DNA of 64,000 nt from an uncultured Eubacteriales bacterium (GCA_934446675.1 CAKSEL010000001.1:62001-126000); one strand, 5' to 3'; positions 1-8,831 are shown, counted from the first letter of the stretch. Program-made: numbers and translations. The notes: a model not told the origin generated them from the letters alone.

Positions 1-956
1 GTATATTTTACATTTTCGGGAAATTTCGCGTCCATTTCGGAAAGCATTGTCATACAGTTATCGCGGTAGAGTTTCTTAATTCCCGCAATATGATCATCGA
101 GTCCGTATTCCGAAATAAATCTCGAGCACAGCATCTGAAAAAAGAGGTTTGTATGAACGTCGTTTGTCTGCTTGACGACTACAATTTTCTGAATAAGCTC
201 CTTATGTCCGCAAAGAAAGCCTACGCGCATACCTGCGGAAAGAATTTTTGAGAAAGAGCCGCAGTAAATTACTATACCCTCGTCATCCATGCTCTTTATG
301 GTAGGTATATCGGTTCCGGCAAATCTGAGTTCGCCGTAAGGATTGTCCTCAAGTATCGGCACATTATACTTCTTTGCAACCGCGAGCACGGCTTTTCTCT
401 TTTCGAGAGACATTGTTATGCCTGCCGGATTCTGGAAAGTCGGGATAAGATATATAAGCTTTACTTTTTTATCGGTTTTAAGCAGAGTTTCGAGTTCTTC
501 AGGATCAATGCCGTCGTCTCCGACGTCGAGTCCCTTTAAGTTTACGCCGTAGGAACGAAAAGCGTTGAGCGCGCCGATAAAGCTCGGATTTTCACATACG
601 ACAGTATCACCCTCGTTGCACAGAACTTTACAGGTTAGGTCTATTCCCTGCTGACCACCGGAAACAATTATCGTTTCGTCAAAATCGCGTCCGGTATTGA
701 ACTTAGACTTCAGTCTGTCCGCAACCTGCTCGCGAAGAGGCGAATATCCTTCGGTAATTCCGTACTGGAGCGAAGAAGCCGCGCTTTCCTCAAATATTTT
801 ATCGGCAAGCACTTTAAGCTTTTCGACCGGGAACGAAAGCGGAGACGGATTTCCGGCTGCAAAGGATATTACATTCGGGTTTGTAAGCGATTTGAATATT
901 TCTCTTATGGCAGACGGCTTTAACGCCTGCACTTTGTTTGAAAAGTTAAATTCCAT
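1..956 (-). CDS. PLP-dependent class I/II aminotransferase (C-terminus outside window)
   Basis: Fold-type I aminotransferase, probably of the 2-aminoadipate/aromatic aminotransferase branch, transferring amino groups between an amino acid and a 2-oxo acid in the cytoplasm. About 318 residues are visible. The PLP-lysine segment reads SFSKILSAGMRVG, and the N-terminal part carries the substrate/cofactor motifs AAGNPSP and GGQQGIDL typical of this branch. The ATG at 956 follows an AAGGAGAA ribosome-binding site at good spacing. Transcription starts from a promoter at 1024-1052, with a GCCGTT/AACGGC hairpin in the leader near 981-1002. The gene is divergent from the amino acid ABC transporter. 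The substrate cannot be told from sequence. The family call is firm; the gene is cut by the window edge. Confidence 0.88.
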   Translation of the reverse strand, partial: MEFNFSNKVQALKPSAIREIFKSLTNPNVISFAAGNPSPLSFPVEKLKVLADKIFEESAASSLQYGITEGYSPLREQVADRLKSKFNTGRDFDETIIVSGGQQGIDLTCKVLCNEGDTVVCENPSFIGALNAFRSYGVNLKGLDVGDDGIDPEELETLLKTDKKVKLIYLIPTFQNPAGITMSLEKRKAVLAVAKKYNVPILEDNPYGELRFAGTDIPTIKSMDDEGIVIYCGSFSKILSAGMRVGFLCGHKELIQKIVVVKQTNDVHTNLFFQMLCSRFISEYGLDDHIAGIKKLYRDNCMTMLSEMDAKFPENVKY

Positions 957-1023
957 GATGCGTTCTCCTTAGTATTTTCGCCGTTCCGGCAAGCAAAACG
1001 GCACAGTTATGCATTTTCTTGTA

Positions 1024-1052
1024 ATTATAACATATAATTGTAAGTTTAGCAA
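1024..1052 (-). promoter_or_regulatory. Sigma-A-type promoter for the aminotransferase
   Basis: Read on the minus strand: -35 TTGCTA (1047-1052), 17-nt spacer, -10 TATAAT (1024-1029). It lies about 70 nt upstream of the aminotransferase start and diverges from the promoter at 1148. Confidence 0.6.
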
Positions 1053-1147
1053 CAGTAAAAAGTGAATTTATATGTTTCTGTTATGCCGCAAAGTAATAAT
1101 GCACAAAGAATATCTCAAACAGACAGTGTTTTTTTATAAAAATACTG

Positions 1148-1176
1148 TTGACAAAGACAAACAAGCGTGTTATAAT
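1148..1176 (+). promoter_or_regulatory. Consensus sigma-A promoter of the amino acid ABC operon
   Basis: Perfect TTGACA (1148-1153), 17-nt spacer and perfect TATAAT (1171-1176), 51 nt before the binding-protein start. A full-consensus promoter suggests strong basal expression. Confidence 0.85.
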
Positions 1177-1227
1177 GTAGTCACTTTAGTACAGTAAATT
1201 GCTAAACAAGCAAAGGAGTAAAGAATT

Positions 1228-2088
1228 ATGAAAAAGATACTTGCAATCATGCTCGCAGCACTTATGTGCCTCACATTTGCTGCCTGCAAAAAGAACGAAA
1301 CTTCAAACGACGGCAAAGACACACAGGTTAATGTAAACGCAGACGGCGAAAACAAAGACGCTGCCGGCGACACCGAAAAGACAGATTCGGATTACGAATA
1401 CGTAAAGAGCAAGGGCAAGCTCGTTGTAGGCGTTACAGATTTTGAGCCTATGGATTACAGAGATGCAGACGGCAACTGGGTAGGCTTTGACGCAGACATG
1501 GCTAAGGCTTTTGCAGAAAAGCTCGGCGTTGAAGTTGAATTTGTTGAGATCGAATGGGACAACAAAATTCTCGAACTCAACAGCAAGACCATCGACTGCG
1601 TATGGAACGGCATGACGCTTACCGAAGAGGCTCTTTCCGCAATGGAATGTTCCGACGCTTACTGCAACAACCAGCAGGTAGTAGTAGTTCCTGCCGACAA
1701 GGCTGAAAATTACAAGACCGCCGAAGATTGCAAAGACCTTGTTTTCGCAGTTGAATCGGGTTCTGCAGGAAACGAAATGGCCGACCAGTACGGCTTTGAA
1801 TACACCGCAGTAAAGGATCAGACCACTGCCGTTATGGAGGCTGCCGCAGGTACAAGCGACGCCGCTATAATCGACTCTCTCATGGCTGCGGCTATGGTAG
1901 GTGAAGGCACAGGCTACGAGAACCTTACATACACTGTCGGTCTTAACAGCGAAGAATACGGCGTAGGTTTCAGAAAAGGCTCTGATCTTACCGCACTTCT
2001 CAACGCTTTCTTTGCAGACAGCATAGCAGACGGTTCAATGGAGGCTCTTGCAGAGACCTACGGCGTTCAGGCTGCTCTCATAAAGTAA
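1228..2088 (+). CDS. Amino acid ABC transporter substrate-binding lipoprotein
   Basis: Extracellular solute-binding protein family 3, capturing polar amino acids or cystine-like ligands for the adjacent permease and ATPase. It has a lipoprotein signal peptide with lipobox FAAC (Cys20), an acidic linker of about 30 residues, and then the two-lobe periplasmic-binding fold beginning KGKLVVGVTDFEPMDYRD, which is the family 3 signature. Length (286 aa) is normal. The ATG at 1228 has AAGGAG at 1213-1218. It is first in a three-gene operon, as expected for a component needed in excess. The exact ligand is not predictable from the sequence alone. Confidence 0.92.
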   Translation: MKKILAIMLAALMCLTFAACKKNETSNDGKDTQVNVNADGENKDAAGDTEKTDSDYEYVKSKGKLVVGVTDFEPMDYRDADGNWVGFDADMAKAFAEKLGVEVEFVEIEWDNKILELNSKTIDCVWNGMTLTEEALSAMECSDAYCNNQQVVVVPADKAENYKTAEDCKDLVFAVESGSAGNEMADQYGFEYTAVKDQTTAVMEAAAGTSDAAIIDSLMAAAMVGEGTGYENLTYTVGLNSEEYGVGFRKGSDLTALLNAFFADSIADGSMEALAETYGVQAALIK

Positions 2089-2182
2089 GAAAGCAAAACA
2101 TATAAAAGCATTACGGGACAGGGAGCCTATGTGCTCTCTGTTTTCTCTCAGTTTAAATAAAAACCGTATAAAGGAAAAATTT

Positions 2183-2911
2183 ATGCCGTATACAGAATTT
2201 TTTGAAAGCTTTACCGCTTTCTTCCAAAAAATAGCCGAGCAGTTCCCTATCGTTTTCCCGGCAATCAATTTGGGTTTCGTGCAAACCTTAAAGCTGTTCT
2301 TTGTAACGCTTATAGGCGCACTTCCTCTCGGTCTTATAATTTCCTTCGGATCCATGTCGCGTTTCAAGCCGCTGTCCGGTCTTACAAAAATTATTGTTTG
2401 GATAGTGCGCGGTTCGCCTTTGATGATTCAGCTGTTAATAATCTACTATTTCCCCGGACTTGTGCTTAAAAATCAGATCTGGGGCAGCGGCGAACAAGGA
2501 AGATTTGTTGCAGCGTCGGTCGCTTTCATTATAAACTACGCCTGCTATTTTTCGGAAATATACCGCGGCGGCATACAGGGCGTTCCTCTCGGTCAGACTG
2601 AGGCGGGACAGGTACTCGGAATGTCAAAATCACAGATTTTCTTCCATGTTACATTTCTTCAGATGATAAAGAGAATCGTACCGCCGATGTCAAACGAAAT
2701 TATTACGCTTGTAAAGGACACGTCTCTTGCGCGCATTATAGCACTTCAGGAAATAATATGGGCAGGACAGGCGTTTATGAAAAGCTCGCACGGTATCAGC
2801 GGTCAGATCTGGCCGTTATTCTTCACGGCGGTATACTATCTTGTATTCAACGGTCTGCTTACGATACTGTTCGGAAAAATCGAGAAAAAATTAAGTTATT
2901 TCAGGAGCTGA
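2183..2911 (+). CDS. Amino acid ABC transporter permease (HisM/GlnP type)
   Basis: Inner-membrane subunit of the PAAT family. The protein begins with a short amphipathic stretch, then several membrane helices. The EAA loop that docks to the ATPase is visible as QTEAGQVLGMSKSQIF. I chose the ATG at 2183 (AAGGAAAA ribosome-binding site, MPYTEFF start) over an in-frame upstream ATG at 2129, which would add 18 residues unlike the family. It lies between the binding-protein and ATPase genes and is separated from the latter by only 3 nt. Known members work as a homodimer or heterodimer; only one permease is present here, so a homodimer is inferred. Confidence 0.9.
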   Translation: MPYTEFFESFTAFFQKIAEQFPIVFPAINLGFVQTLKLFFVTLIGALPLGLIISFGSMSRFKPLSGLTKIIVWIVRGSPLMIQLLIIYYFPGLVLKNQIWGSGEQGRFVAASVAFIINYACYFSEIYRGGIQGVPLGQTEAGQVLGMSKSQIFFHVTFLQMIKRIVPPMSNEIITLVKDTSLARIIALQEIIWAGQAFMKSSHGISGQIWPLFFTAVYYLVFNGLLTILFGKIEKKLSYFRS

Positions 2912-2914
2912 ATC

Positions 2915-3688
2915 ATGGCTATTTTAGAAGTAAAGAACTTGGAAAAAAATTTCGGCAAAACCGAGGTTTTAAAAGGCATAAATTTCAGCGTTGAAAAAGG
3001 CGAAGTGCTTGCGCTTATCGGTTCATCGGGCAGCGGAAAAACCACGCTTATGCGCTGTCTTAATTTTCTCGAACGTCCCGACAAGGGTACGATCAGTGTT
3101 TCGGGCAGTGTTATATTCGACGCCGACAGCAAAGACAAAATTTCCGAAAAGCAGATACGCACAAACAGGTTGCATTTCGGACTTGTATTCCAGTCCTTCA
3201 ATCTCTTTCCGCAGTATACGGTTATGAAAAATCTGACGCTTGCAAGAGAGTTGCTTGAAAAGCAAAAGCCGAACGGCATGAACAAAAGTCAGATAAACGA
3301 TATGGCAAGCGATCTTTTAAAGAAAGTCGGACTTTCGGAAAAAGCGGACTTTTATCCCTGCAATCTTTCGGGCGGACAGCAGCAGCGTGTTGCTATAGCG
3401 CGTGCGCTTGTAATGCAGCCTGACATACTCTGTTTTGACGAGCCGACAAGTGCGCTTGATCCGGAACTTACGGGCGAGGTTCTGAAGGTTATACGAGAGC
3501 TTAAAGACACCAATACCACAATGATCATAGTAACGCACGAAATGAACTTTGCAAAGAGCGTTTCGGACAAGGTTATTTTTCTCTCCGACGGAATTATCGA
3601 GGAGGAAGGAACTCCGGAACAGGTATTTGAAAATCCCTCAAGTCCAAAAACAAAAAGTTTTCTTGCAAAATCACTTGAAAACATCTGA
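2915..3688 (+). CDS. Amino acid ABC transporter ATPase (GlnQ/HisP type)
   Basis: Cytoplasmic ATPase that powers the transporter encoded by the two preceding genes. Visible motifs in order: Walker A GSSGSGKTTL, Q-loop VFQSFNLFPQ, ABC signature LSGGQQQRVAIARAL, Walker B ILCFDEPTSALD and switch histidine IIVTHE. The length (257 aa) is usual for the polar amino acid family. The ATG follows GGAGC closely after the permease stop. A probable terminator lies at 3709-3750. Confidence 0.94.
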   Translation: MAILEVKNLEKNFGKTEVLKGINFSVEKGEVLALIGSSGSGKTTLMRCLNFLERPDKGTISVSGSVIFDADSKDKISEKQIRTNRLHFGLVFQSFNLFPQYTVMKNLTLARELLEKQKPNGMNKSQINDMASDLLKKVGLSEKADFYPCNLSGGQQQRVAIARALVMQPDILCFDEPTSALDPELTGEVLKVIRELKDTNTTMIIVTHEMNFAKSVSDKVIFLSDGIIEEEGTPEQVFENPSSPKTKSFLAKSLENI

Positions 3689-3708
3689 AAATAATATTAA
3701 AACCAAAG

Positions 3709-3750
3709 CGGGTCGCACGGCAATTAAGCTGCACGGCCCGTTCTTTTTTT
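3709..3750 (+). terminator. Rho-independent terminator of the amino acid ABC operon
   Basis: An imperfect GC-rich stem (CGGGTCGCACGGC against GCTGCACGGCCCG, loop AATTAA, two mismatches) is followed by TTCTTTTTTT. It sits just before the 3' end of the convergent mglC-like gene. Confidence 0.65.
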
Positions 3751-3756
3751 CAAAGA

Positions 3757-4839
3757 TTATTTCTTTGCAAGATATTTACGCATATCCACGGCACAAGCCG
3801 CGAGTATTATTAGTCCCTTTATAATATAGAGCATATTTGCCGACACGGACAGGAAATTAAGTCCGACGAATATTATCTGCAATAACAGCACTCCGACAAC
3901 AATTCCGCTGATCTTACCCGTACCGCCGACAAAGGACACTCCGCCTATTACGCACGCTGCAATCGCGTCACATTCATAGTTAAGTCCGGTATTTGCAGAG
4001 CAGGACGCAATTCTCGCGCCTTCAAGAAATCCCGTAATGCCGTACATTATTCCGGCAAGCACAAAAACCGCGACTATTGTCGCAAATACGTTAATTCCGG
4101 ACACGTTCGCGGCTTCCTCGTTTGAACCGACGGCAAACATATTCTTTCCGAACGCCGTTTTATTCCATACAACCCACATCAGCGCCGTTATTATAATCGA
4201 ATACAGCACATATCTCGGCACTGCCACATTTTTTACCGTAAACAGCGTTCCGCGCACAAATTCGAGATACCAGTTATCAAGTCCGGACAGCGTCTGACCG
4301 TTATTTGTGCCTATCATAAGATACATGAGCACCGCGCCGAACACTATAAGCTGAGTTGAGAGCGTTACAATAAACGGGTGCAGCTTGAATTTTGCAACGA
4401 AAAAGCCGTTTACAAGTCCTATAATCGCGCCGACAGCTATTACCGCGAGCAGCACGACCCAGAGAGGAAAAGGCTTGATACCCGGGAACATTTTATTGGG
4501 ATAAGACGCTATCTGAAGCATTGACGCGGCAATACATGCCGTAAGTCCGACTGCGCGTCCTGCCGAAATATCTGTACCCGTAAGCACTATCGCACCGCCG
4601 ATTCCGAGCGCTATCGGCAGTTTTGCGGCAGTCAATGATATTATATTAATTATTGACGACAGAGATAAAAAAGCCGGAACGCGTATTGCTATAAAAATTA
4701 TCGCAAGCACTATTATAATGTACATTGCGTTATTGAAAAGCAGATCGCTTACGGCTCTTCTTTTATCTGCGGCGCTTTTTTGTCTGAACGCCGCAATTTT
4801 ATTATTTTTCGGCTTTTCTTCCATACTGTTTTCAGGCAT
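3757..4839 (-). CDS. mglC: Sugar ABC transporter permease, MglC-like
   Basis: Membrane subunit of a CUT2-family sugar importer (BPD_transp_2), expected to have 8-10 helices, working with the MglA-like ATPase and MglB-like binding protein upstream. The conserved segments GTDISAGRAVGL and NGFFVAKFKLHPFIVTL match the MglC/RbsC pattern. I chose the ATG at 4839, which has AAGGAG eight nt upstream; the in-frame GTG at 4848 overlaps that ribosome-binding site. The gene ends the mglBAC operon, 22 nt after mglA. The galactose assignment rests on similarity to the Mgl set and could be another pentose or hexose. Confidence 0.85.
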   Translation of the reverse strand: MPENSMEEKPKNNKIAAFRQKSAADKRRAVSDLLFNNAMYIIIVLAIIFIAIRVPAFLSLSSIINIISLTAAKLPIALGIGGAIVLTGTDISAGRAVGLTACIAASMLQIASYPNKMFPGIKPFPLWVVLLAVIAVGAIIGLVNGFFVAKFKLHPFIVTLSTQLIVFGAVLMYLMIGTNNGQTLSGLDNWYLEFVRGTLFTVKNVAVPRYVLYSIIITALMWVVWNKTAFGKNMFAVGSNEEAANVSGINVFATIVAVFVLAGIMYGITGFLEGARIASCSANTGLNYECDAIAACVIGGVSFVGGTGKISGIVVGVLLLQIIFVGLNFLSVSANMLYIIKGLIILAACAVDMRKYLAKK

Positions 4840-4861
4840 AGATGTCACTCCTTTTTACTTT

Positions 4862-6376
4862 TCATGCAAATTTTGCGGCAAGCTCCATGATTTCTTCCTG
4901 TGTTGCGGTTTCGGGGTCAACCTCTCCCGAAAGTTTACCGCCCGACATTACGAGTATTCTGTCGCACACACCCAAAAGTTCGGGCATTTCGGAGGACACC
5001 ATGATAACGGTCTTTCCCTCTTTTGCCATTTTAATTATCAGCTCATATATTTCGTACTTTGCGCCGACGTCTATTCCTCTTGTCGGCTCATCAAGCAGCA
5101 ATACTTCGGGTTCGGTCAGCAGCCAGCGTCCGAAAATCACTTTTTGCTGATTTCCTCCCGAAAGAGTGCCGATTTTTGTCTCCTGCGACGGCGTTTTGAT
5201 ATGCATTGACTTTATTGCCCAATCCGTCACGTCTTTCATCTTTCGCTTATTGAGAAACGGTCCGCTTTTATACCTTTTAAGACTTGAAACGGTAGTATTC
5301 TCGCGGATATTCAGTATGCCGAAAATTCCGTTTGCGCGCCTTTCTTCCGTAAGCAGGGCAAATCCGTTCGACACGGCTTTTTTTGCGCCGGAATTAACAA
5401 TTTCATTTCCATACAGCCGTACTGTTCCGGATTTCTTTGCAGCAATACCGTAGACAGTTTCCAAAAGTTCGGTTCTGCCGGATCCGTCAAGTCCTGCAAC
5501 GCCGAGTATCTCTCCGCTCCTTGCACTGAAGGTGACACCGGAAAGTTTTGAGTACATTCCCGAAAGATTATTTACTTCAAGCGACGTTTTACCGAGCTTA
5601 TTTTCCTTTTTCGGGTATCTGCTCGTAAGCTCTCTGCCGACCATAAGTTTGATTATATCCTCGGTTGACAGCTCGCTTGCGGGTTTTGTAGCTACCCATG
5701 TTCCGTCGCGCATTATGGTTATATCGTCGGATATGCGCTTTATCTCCTCCATTTTATGAGAGATATAGATAATGCCGCAGCCGCGTTTTTTTAACATATT
5801 TATTATCTCAAAAAGCCGTTCTGCCTCTGCATCCGTCAAGGAGGAGGTCGGCTCGTCGAAAACTATTATCTTTGAATTATACGAAACTGCTTTTGCTATT
5901 TCGACCATCTGCCGTTTTGAAACCGAAAGCTTATTCATGACGGTTTTTGGGTTTACATTAATGCCGAGATCGGAAAAGATCTCAGATGTTTTTTGATACA
6001 TCTTGCTCTCGCTTGTAAAAGGCAGATATTCTGACACTTTTGGAAAACGTCCGAGCCACATATTATCCATGACGTTGCGTTTGAGTGCCTGATTAAGCTC
6101 CTGATGGACCATTGCTACGCCGTTTTCAAGCGCCTCTTTGGAATTTCTGAAGTCCACTTCCCTGCCGTCAAGATAAATATGCCCCGAGTCTTTTCTGTAC
6201 ACTCCGAAAAGACATTTCATAAGCGTGGATTTTCCTGCTCCGTTTTCCCCCATAAGCGCATGGACGCTTCCGGCTCTGACGCTTAACGAAACTTTATTCA
6301 GTGCCTTAACACCCGGAAAGGATTTTTCTATATCCGTCATTTTCAAGAGTACCGCGCTGCTGTCCGACAATCTCAT
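4862..6376 (-). CDS. mglA: Sugar ABC transporter ATPase with two nucleotide-binding domains, MglA-like
   Basis: CUT2-family ATPases carry two fused ATPase domains. The first has Walker A GENGAGKSTLMKC, Walker B IIVFDEPTSSL and a KMEEIKRI region; the second has the degenerate Walker A typical of the family (GLDGSGRTELL), the signature LSGGNQQKVIFGRWL and LLLDEPTRGIDVGAK. About 504 residues, a normal length. The start is uncertain: ATG 6376 has GGAGG only 3 nt away, while a TTG two codons later (6370) has better spacing. It lies between mglB and mglC. Confidence 0.92.
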   Translation of the reverse strand: MRLSDSSAVLLKMTDIEKSFPGVKALNKVSLSVRAGSVHALMGENGAGKSTLMKCLFGVYRKDSGHIYLDGREVDFRNSKEALENGVAMVHQELNQALKRNVMDNMWLGRFPKVSEYLPFTSESKMYQKTSEIFSDLGINVNPKTVMNKLSVSKRQMVEIAKAVSYNSKIIVFDEPTSSLTDAEAERLFEIINMLKKRGCGIIYISHKMEEIKRISDDITIMRDGTWVATKPASELSTEDIIKLMVGRELTSRYPKKENKLGKTSLEVNNLSGMYSKLSGVTFSARSGEILGVAGLDGSGRTELLETVYGIAAKKSGTVRLYGNEIVNSGAKKAVSNGFALLTEERRANGIFGILNIRENTTVSSLKRYKSGPFLNKRKMKDVTDWAIKSMHIKTPSQETKIGTLSGGNQQKVIFGRWLLTEPEVLLLDEPTRGIDVGAKYEIYELIIKMAKEGKTVIMVSSEMPELLGVCDRILVMSGGKLSGEVDPETATQEEIMELAAKFA

Positions 6377-6401
6377 ACACCTCCGCCGCAAAAAAAATGT
6401 T

Positions 6402-7478
6402 TTATTCGCCGGTATATGCCGAATACGGAATATTTATGCGCCATGTGCCGACGATATTTTCCTTATCCACACCTTCAAAAACGTAGCTGCCGTTGGCAAA
6501 ATTATCAAGTATTGTTGTAATGGTCTGCGCCATGCCTTGCGCGTCCTGACGGATAGTACCTGTCATTGCGCCGTTTTTGATTGCGTCACGTGCGGCGTCG
6601 GTCGCGTCAACTCCGAATACGGGAATTGTCTTTGAGCCGCTTTTATTATATCCTGCGCTTTGCAGCGAGCTTACCGCGCCGAGTGCCATTTCGTCATTGT
6701 TCGCTATTACAAGCTCTACCATGTTTTTATTTGATTCGCTGTACTGCGCCAAAATCGTACTCATATAATTTGCTGCCGCCGCGGACGACCACAGTCCGTC
6801 CTGATCGACAAGATAGGCGTTTTTATTTGACGCGTCGTAAAATTCAAGCGGTGCAAGGTTATGCGACGCAAGAACGCTGTTACAGTCCTCTACGCCGAAA
6901 CGTGTGCGCGCTATCGCCTCCATGTTGCCCTCCTGTCCTTTAAACATGACATAGCTGATCTTTCCGTCTTTATTGAGGTCAACCTCGTCAAAATGCTCAG
7001 CCAGATACTCGCCTATCATCTGTCCCTGCATATGCCCTGCCATTTCGTAGTCAGTTCCGACAAAGACACATTTTTCATAATCCGTCACAACGCTCTCGTC
7101 TACCGAACGGTTAAAGAATATTACAGGAATATCAGAATTCTTTGCAAGATTTACTATATTCTGCGCCGAGTCGTTTGAACCGGTATCGACTACGTTGACT
7201 ATAAGCGCGGACGCGCCTTTTGCAAGTGAGGTCTGTATCTGTTCGGTCTGTGTCGTCTGATTGCCGTTTGCATCGTAATCGTTATAGTTTTTGCCGCTTT
7301 GAGAAAGCAGCTTGTCCATTGCGCTTCTTACGCCCGAAATATAGGTGTCGCTGTAAGTATAGTAAAATACAGCAACCTCGCCGCCGTTTGAACCGTTATT
7401 GTTTCCCGTTCCCGATGAGCAGGAGCACATGCCGGCGCACAACATAACCGCTGCCGCAAGTACGCAGATTTTTTTCAT
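6402..7478 (-). CDS. mglB: Sugar ABC transporter binding lipoprotein, MglB-like
   Basis: Periplasmic-binding-protein-like protein of the galactose/ribose group, anchored as a lipoprotein (signal peptide with lipobox MCSC, Cys20). The mature part shows the type I binding fold, with an acidic DLNKDGKI loop resembling the calcium-binding loop of MglB and the hinge motif ANNDEMALGAV. The start has GGAGGAG eight nt upstream. It is the first gene of mglB-mglA-mglC, the standard order. In the leader a TCTGCCG/CGGCAGA hairpin lies at 7510-7537. I could not find a convincing -35/-10 pair. Ligand galactose or glucose is inferred. Confidence 0.88.
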   Translation of the reverse strand: MKKICVLAAAVMLCAGMCSCSSGTGNNNGSNGGEVAVFYYTYSDTYISGVRSAMDKLLSQSGKNYNDYDANGNQTTQTEQIQTSLAKGASALIVNVVDTGSNDSAQNIVNLAKNSDIPVIFFNRSVDESVVTDYEKCVFVGTDYEMAGHMQGQMIGEYLAEHFDEVDLNKDGKISYVMFKGQEGNMEAIARTRFGVEDCNSVLASHNLAPLEFYDASNKNAYLVDQDGLWSSAAAANYMSTILAQYSESNKNMVELVIANNDEMALGAVSSLQSAGYNKSGSKTIPVFGVDATDAARDAIKNGAMTGTIRQDAQGMAQTITTILDNFANGSYVFEGVDKENIVGTWRINIPYSAYTGE

Positions 7479-7509
7479 ATTTTTCTCCTCCGAATGTAAA
7501 ATTCGCGTA

Positions 7510-7537
7510 TCTGCCGCACAAATACACGCACGGCAGA
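7510..7537 (-). promoter_or_regulatory. Leader hairpin upstream of mglB
   Basis: A 7-bp perfect stem TCTGCCG/CGGCAGA with a 14-nt loop lies in the presumed 5' leader of mglB. On the plus strand it is followed by GTTTTT and would look like a terminator, but no plus-strand gene ends here. Role unknown. Confidence 0.35.
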
Positions 7538-7751
7538 GTTTTTCGCGTTATCTTCGGATTATATTCTGTGCGGATTAACGGCGTTTATGCATATTATAAT
7601 ATCAGGTTTTCCGTAAATTTGCATTTGCGCACAGCATATACAAACATTATTTACAAGTTATTTTTCTAAGTTTGGGTGATTAAATATGAAAACGTGGTAT
7701 ACTTATATTATAAACAGACTTAAAGAGCTGTTTACAAGGAGGAAAAAAGAA

Positions 7752-8057
7752 ATGGAATATACAATTACAAAGGACAATTTTGAAGAAAAAGTTTTAAACA
7801 ACAAAAAAACCGTACTCATCGACTTCTGGGCAAGCTGGTGCGGTCCGTGCAAAATGCTCTCGCCTATTGTGTCCGAGGTTGCCGAAGAAAACAGCGACAT
7901 TGACGTCGGAAAGATAAACGTTGACGAAGAAGCCGAGCTTTCGCTTGAATTCAGCATTATGTCAATACCTACGCTTATCGTTTTCAAAGACGGCAAAGCC
8001 GTTAAAAAGTCGATAGGTCTTGTTTCAAAGGAAGAAATTTCAGAGCTTATAAAATAA
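7752..8057 (+). CDS. trxA: Thioredoxin
   Basis: Small cytoplasmic disulfide reductase of 101 residues. The active site WCGPCK has cysteines 30 and 33, and the cis-proline is in SIPTLIVF. Start ATG 7752 is chosen because AAGGAGG sits at 7736-7742; an upstream in-frame ATG (7686) would add 22 basic residues foreign to the family. The next gene, 31 nt downstream, is a ferredoxin-thioredoxin reductase-like protein, so this thioredoxin is probably reduced from ferredoxin rather than by an NADPH-dependent TrxB. That link is an inference from gene order. Confidence 0.95.
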   Translation: MEYTITKDNFEEKVLNNKKTVLIDFWASWCGPCKMLSPIVSEVAEENSDIDVGKINVDEEAELSLEFSIMSIPTLIVFKDGKAVKKSIGLVSKEEISELIK

Positions 8058-8088
8058 GCCTGCCGTAACCGTGCCGGAGGACATTATT

Positions 8089-8286
8089 ATGAAGATACTT
8101 CTCAATCCCGACAAGGAAATAGTAAAAACCGTTAAAGAAGGACTCAAGGCAAAGGGCGGATACTGTCCGTGCAGAATTGCGAAAACCGAGGACAACAAAT
8201 GTATGTGCAAGGAATTCCGCGATCAGATCGCCGACCCCGATTTTGAAGGCTACTGCCACTGCATGCTTTACTACAAACAAAAGTAG
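8089..8286 (+). CDS. Ferredoxin-thioredoxin reductase catalytic-chain-like protein
   Basis: A 65-residue protein with three CxC pairs: C26-P-C28, C38-M-C40 and C56-H-C58, ending CHCMLYY. Plant and cyanobacterial FTR catalytic chains carry a [4Fe-4S] cluster and a redox-active disulfide built from CPC, CxC and CHC motifs, and shorter archaeal and clostridial homologues share this compact spacing. It would pass electrons from ferredoxin to the thioredoxin encoded just upstream. No variable FTR chain is present, as in other anaerobe versions. Start ATG 8089 has GGAGG at 8076-8080. Confidence 0.82.
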   Translation: MKILLNPDKEIVKTVKEGLKAKGGYCPCRIAKTEDNKCMCKEFRDQIADPDFEGYCHCMLYYKQK

Positions 8287-8332
8287 TTTTTATATAAAGT
8301 ATGCAAAACGGCAAATAATTAACAGAATATTA

Positions 8333-8361
8333 TTGACTTTACCGGCAAAATAGTGTAATAT
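8333..8361 (+). promoter_or_regulatory. Sigma-A promoter of the small P-loop gene
   Basis: TTGACT (8333-8338), 17-nt spacer, TAATAT (8356-8361). It separates the P-loop gene from the trx-FTR pair as its own transcription unit. Confidence 0.7.
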
Positions 8362-8420
8362 ATAAGTGAAATCAATAAACACTGTTTGTTGATGCATTAC
8401 TGCACAGGAGGAAAATTATT

Positions 8421-8831
8421 ATGTTCAAAATCTTCGCAGGTCTCAAAGGCTCCGGCAAAACAAAGCATCTCATCGAAATGGTAAATTCCGCTCAGACGGC
8501 TACAACCGGAAATGTTGTCTGCATTGAACAGGGCACAAAGCTCATTCATGAAATAAATTATCACACCAGACTCATTGACACCACGGTTTACGGTGTTGAC
8601 GACTGGGAAAAGCTTTACGGTTTTATCTGCGGCATACTCGCTGCAAACTACGATGTAACCGATCTCTTTATTGACTCCGCTCTCAAGATCTGCAAGAACG
8701 ACATGGAAGGCTTTGAAAAGTTCGCAACCACAGTTGTTCCCATGCTTGAAAAGGAAAACATCAACTTCACTCTTACGGCTTCCGTAGAAGTTGAAAAGAT
8801 ACCTGAATCTTTAAAGAAGTATCTTGCATAA
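8421..8831 (+). CDS. Small P-loop nucleotide-binding protein, function unknown
   Basis: A 136-residue protein with an N-terminal Walker A motif, GLKGSGKT, at residues 7-14, and a plausible Walker B in VTDLFIDSA. No helicase, kinase or transporter signature follows. Similar short P-loop proteins in Clostridia are sometimes labelled PilT-like, but the protein lacks the Asp and His boxes of a secretion ATPase. The gene is monocistronic, with its own promoter (8333-8361), an AGGAGG ribosome-binding site and its own terminator (8855-8885). Conserved hypothetical; the existence of the gene is secure, the function is not. Confidence 0.75.
   Translation: MFKIFAGLKGSGKTKHLIEMVNSAQTATTGNVVCIEQGTKLIHEINYHTRLIDTTVYGVDDWEKLYGFICGILAANYDVTDLFIDSALKICKNDMEGFEKFATTVVPMLEKENINFTLTASVEVEKIPESLKKYLA

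Noticed and set aside
6376..6391. Start of mglA at 6391 (TTG)
   Set aside because: The alternative adds codons that overlap the GGAGG ribosome-binding site.
7558..7598. Two TATAAT-like hexamers upstream of mglB
   Set aside because: Neither has a recognisable -35 at 16-18 nt, so I did not call an mglB promoter.
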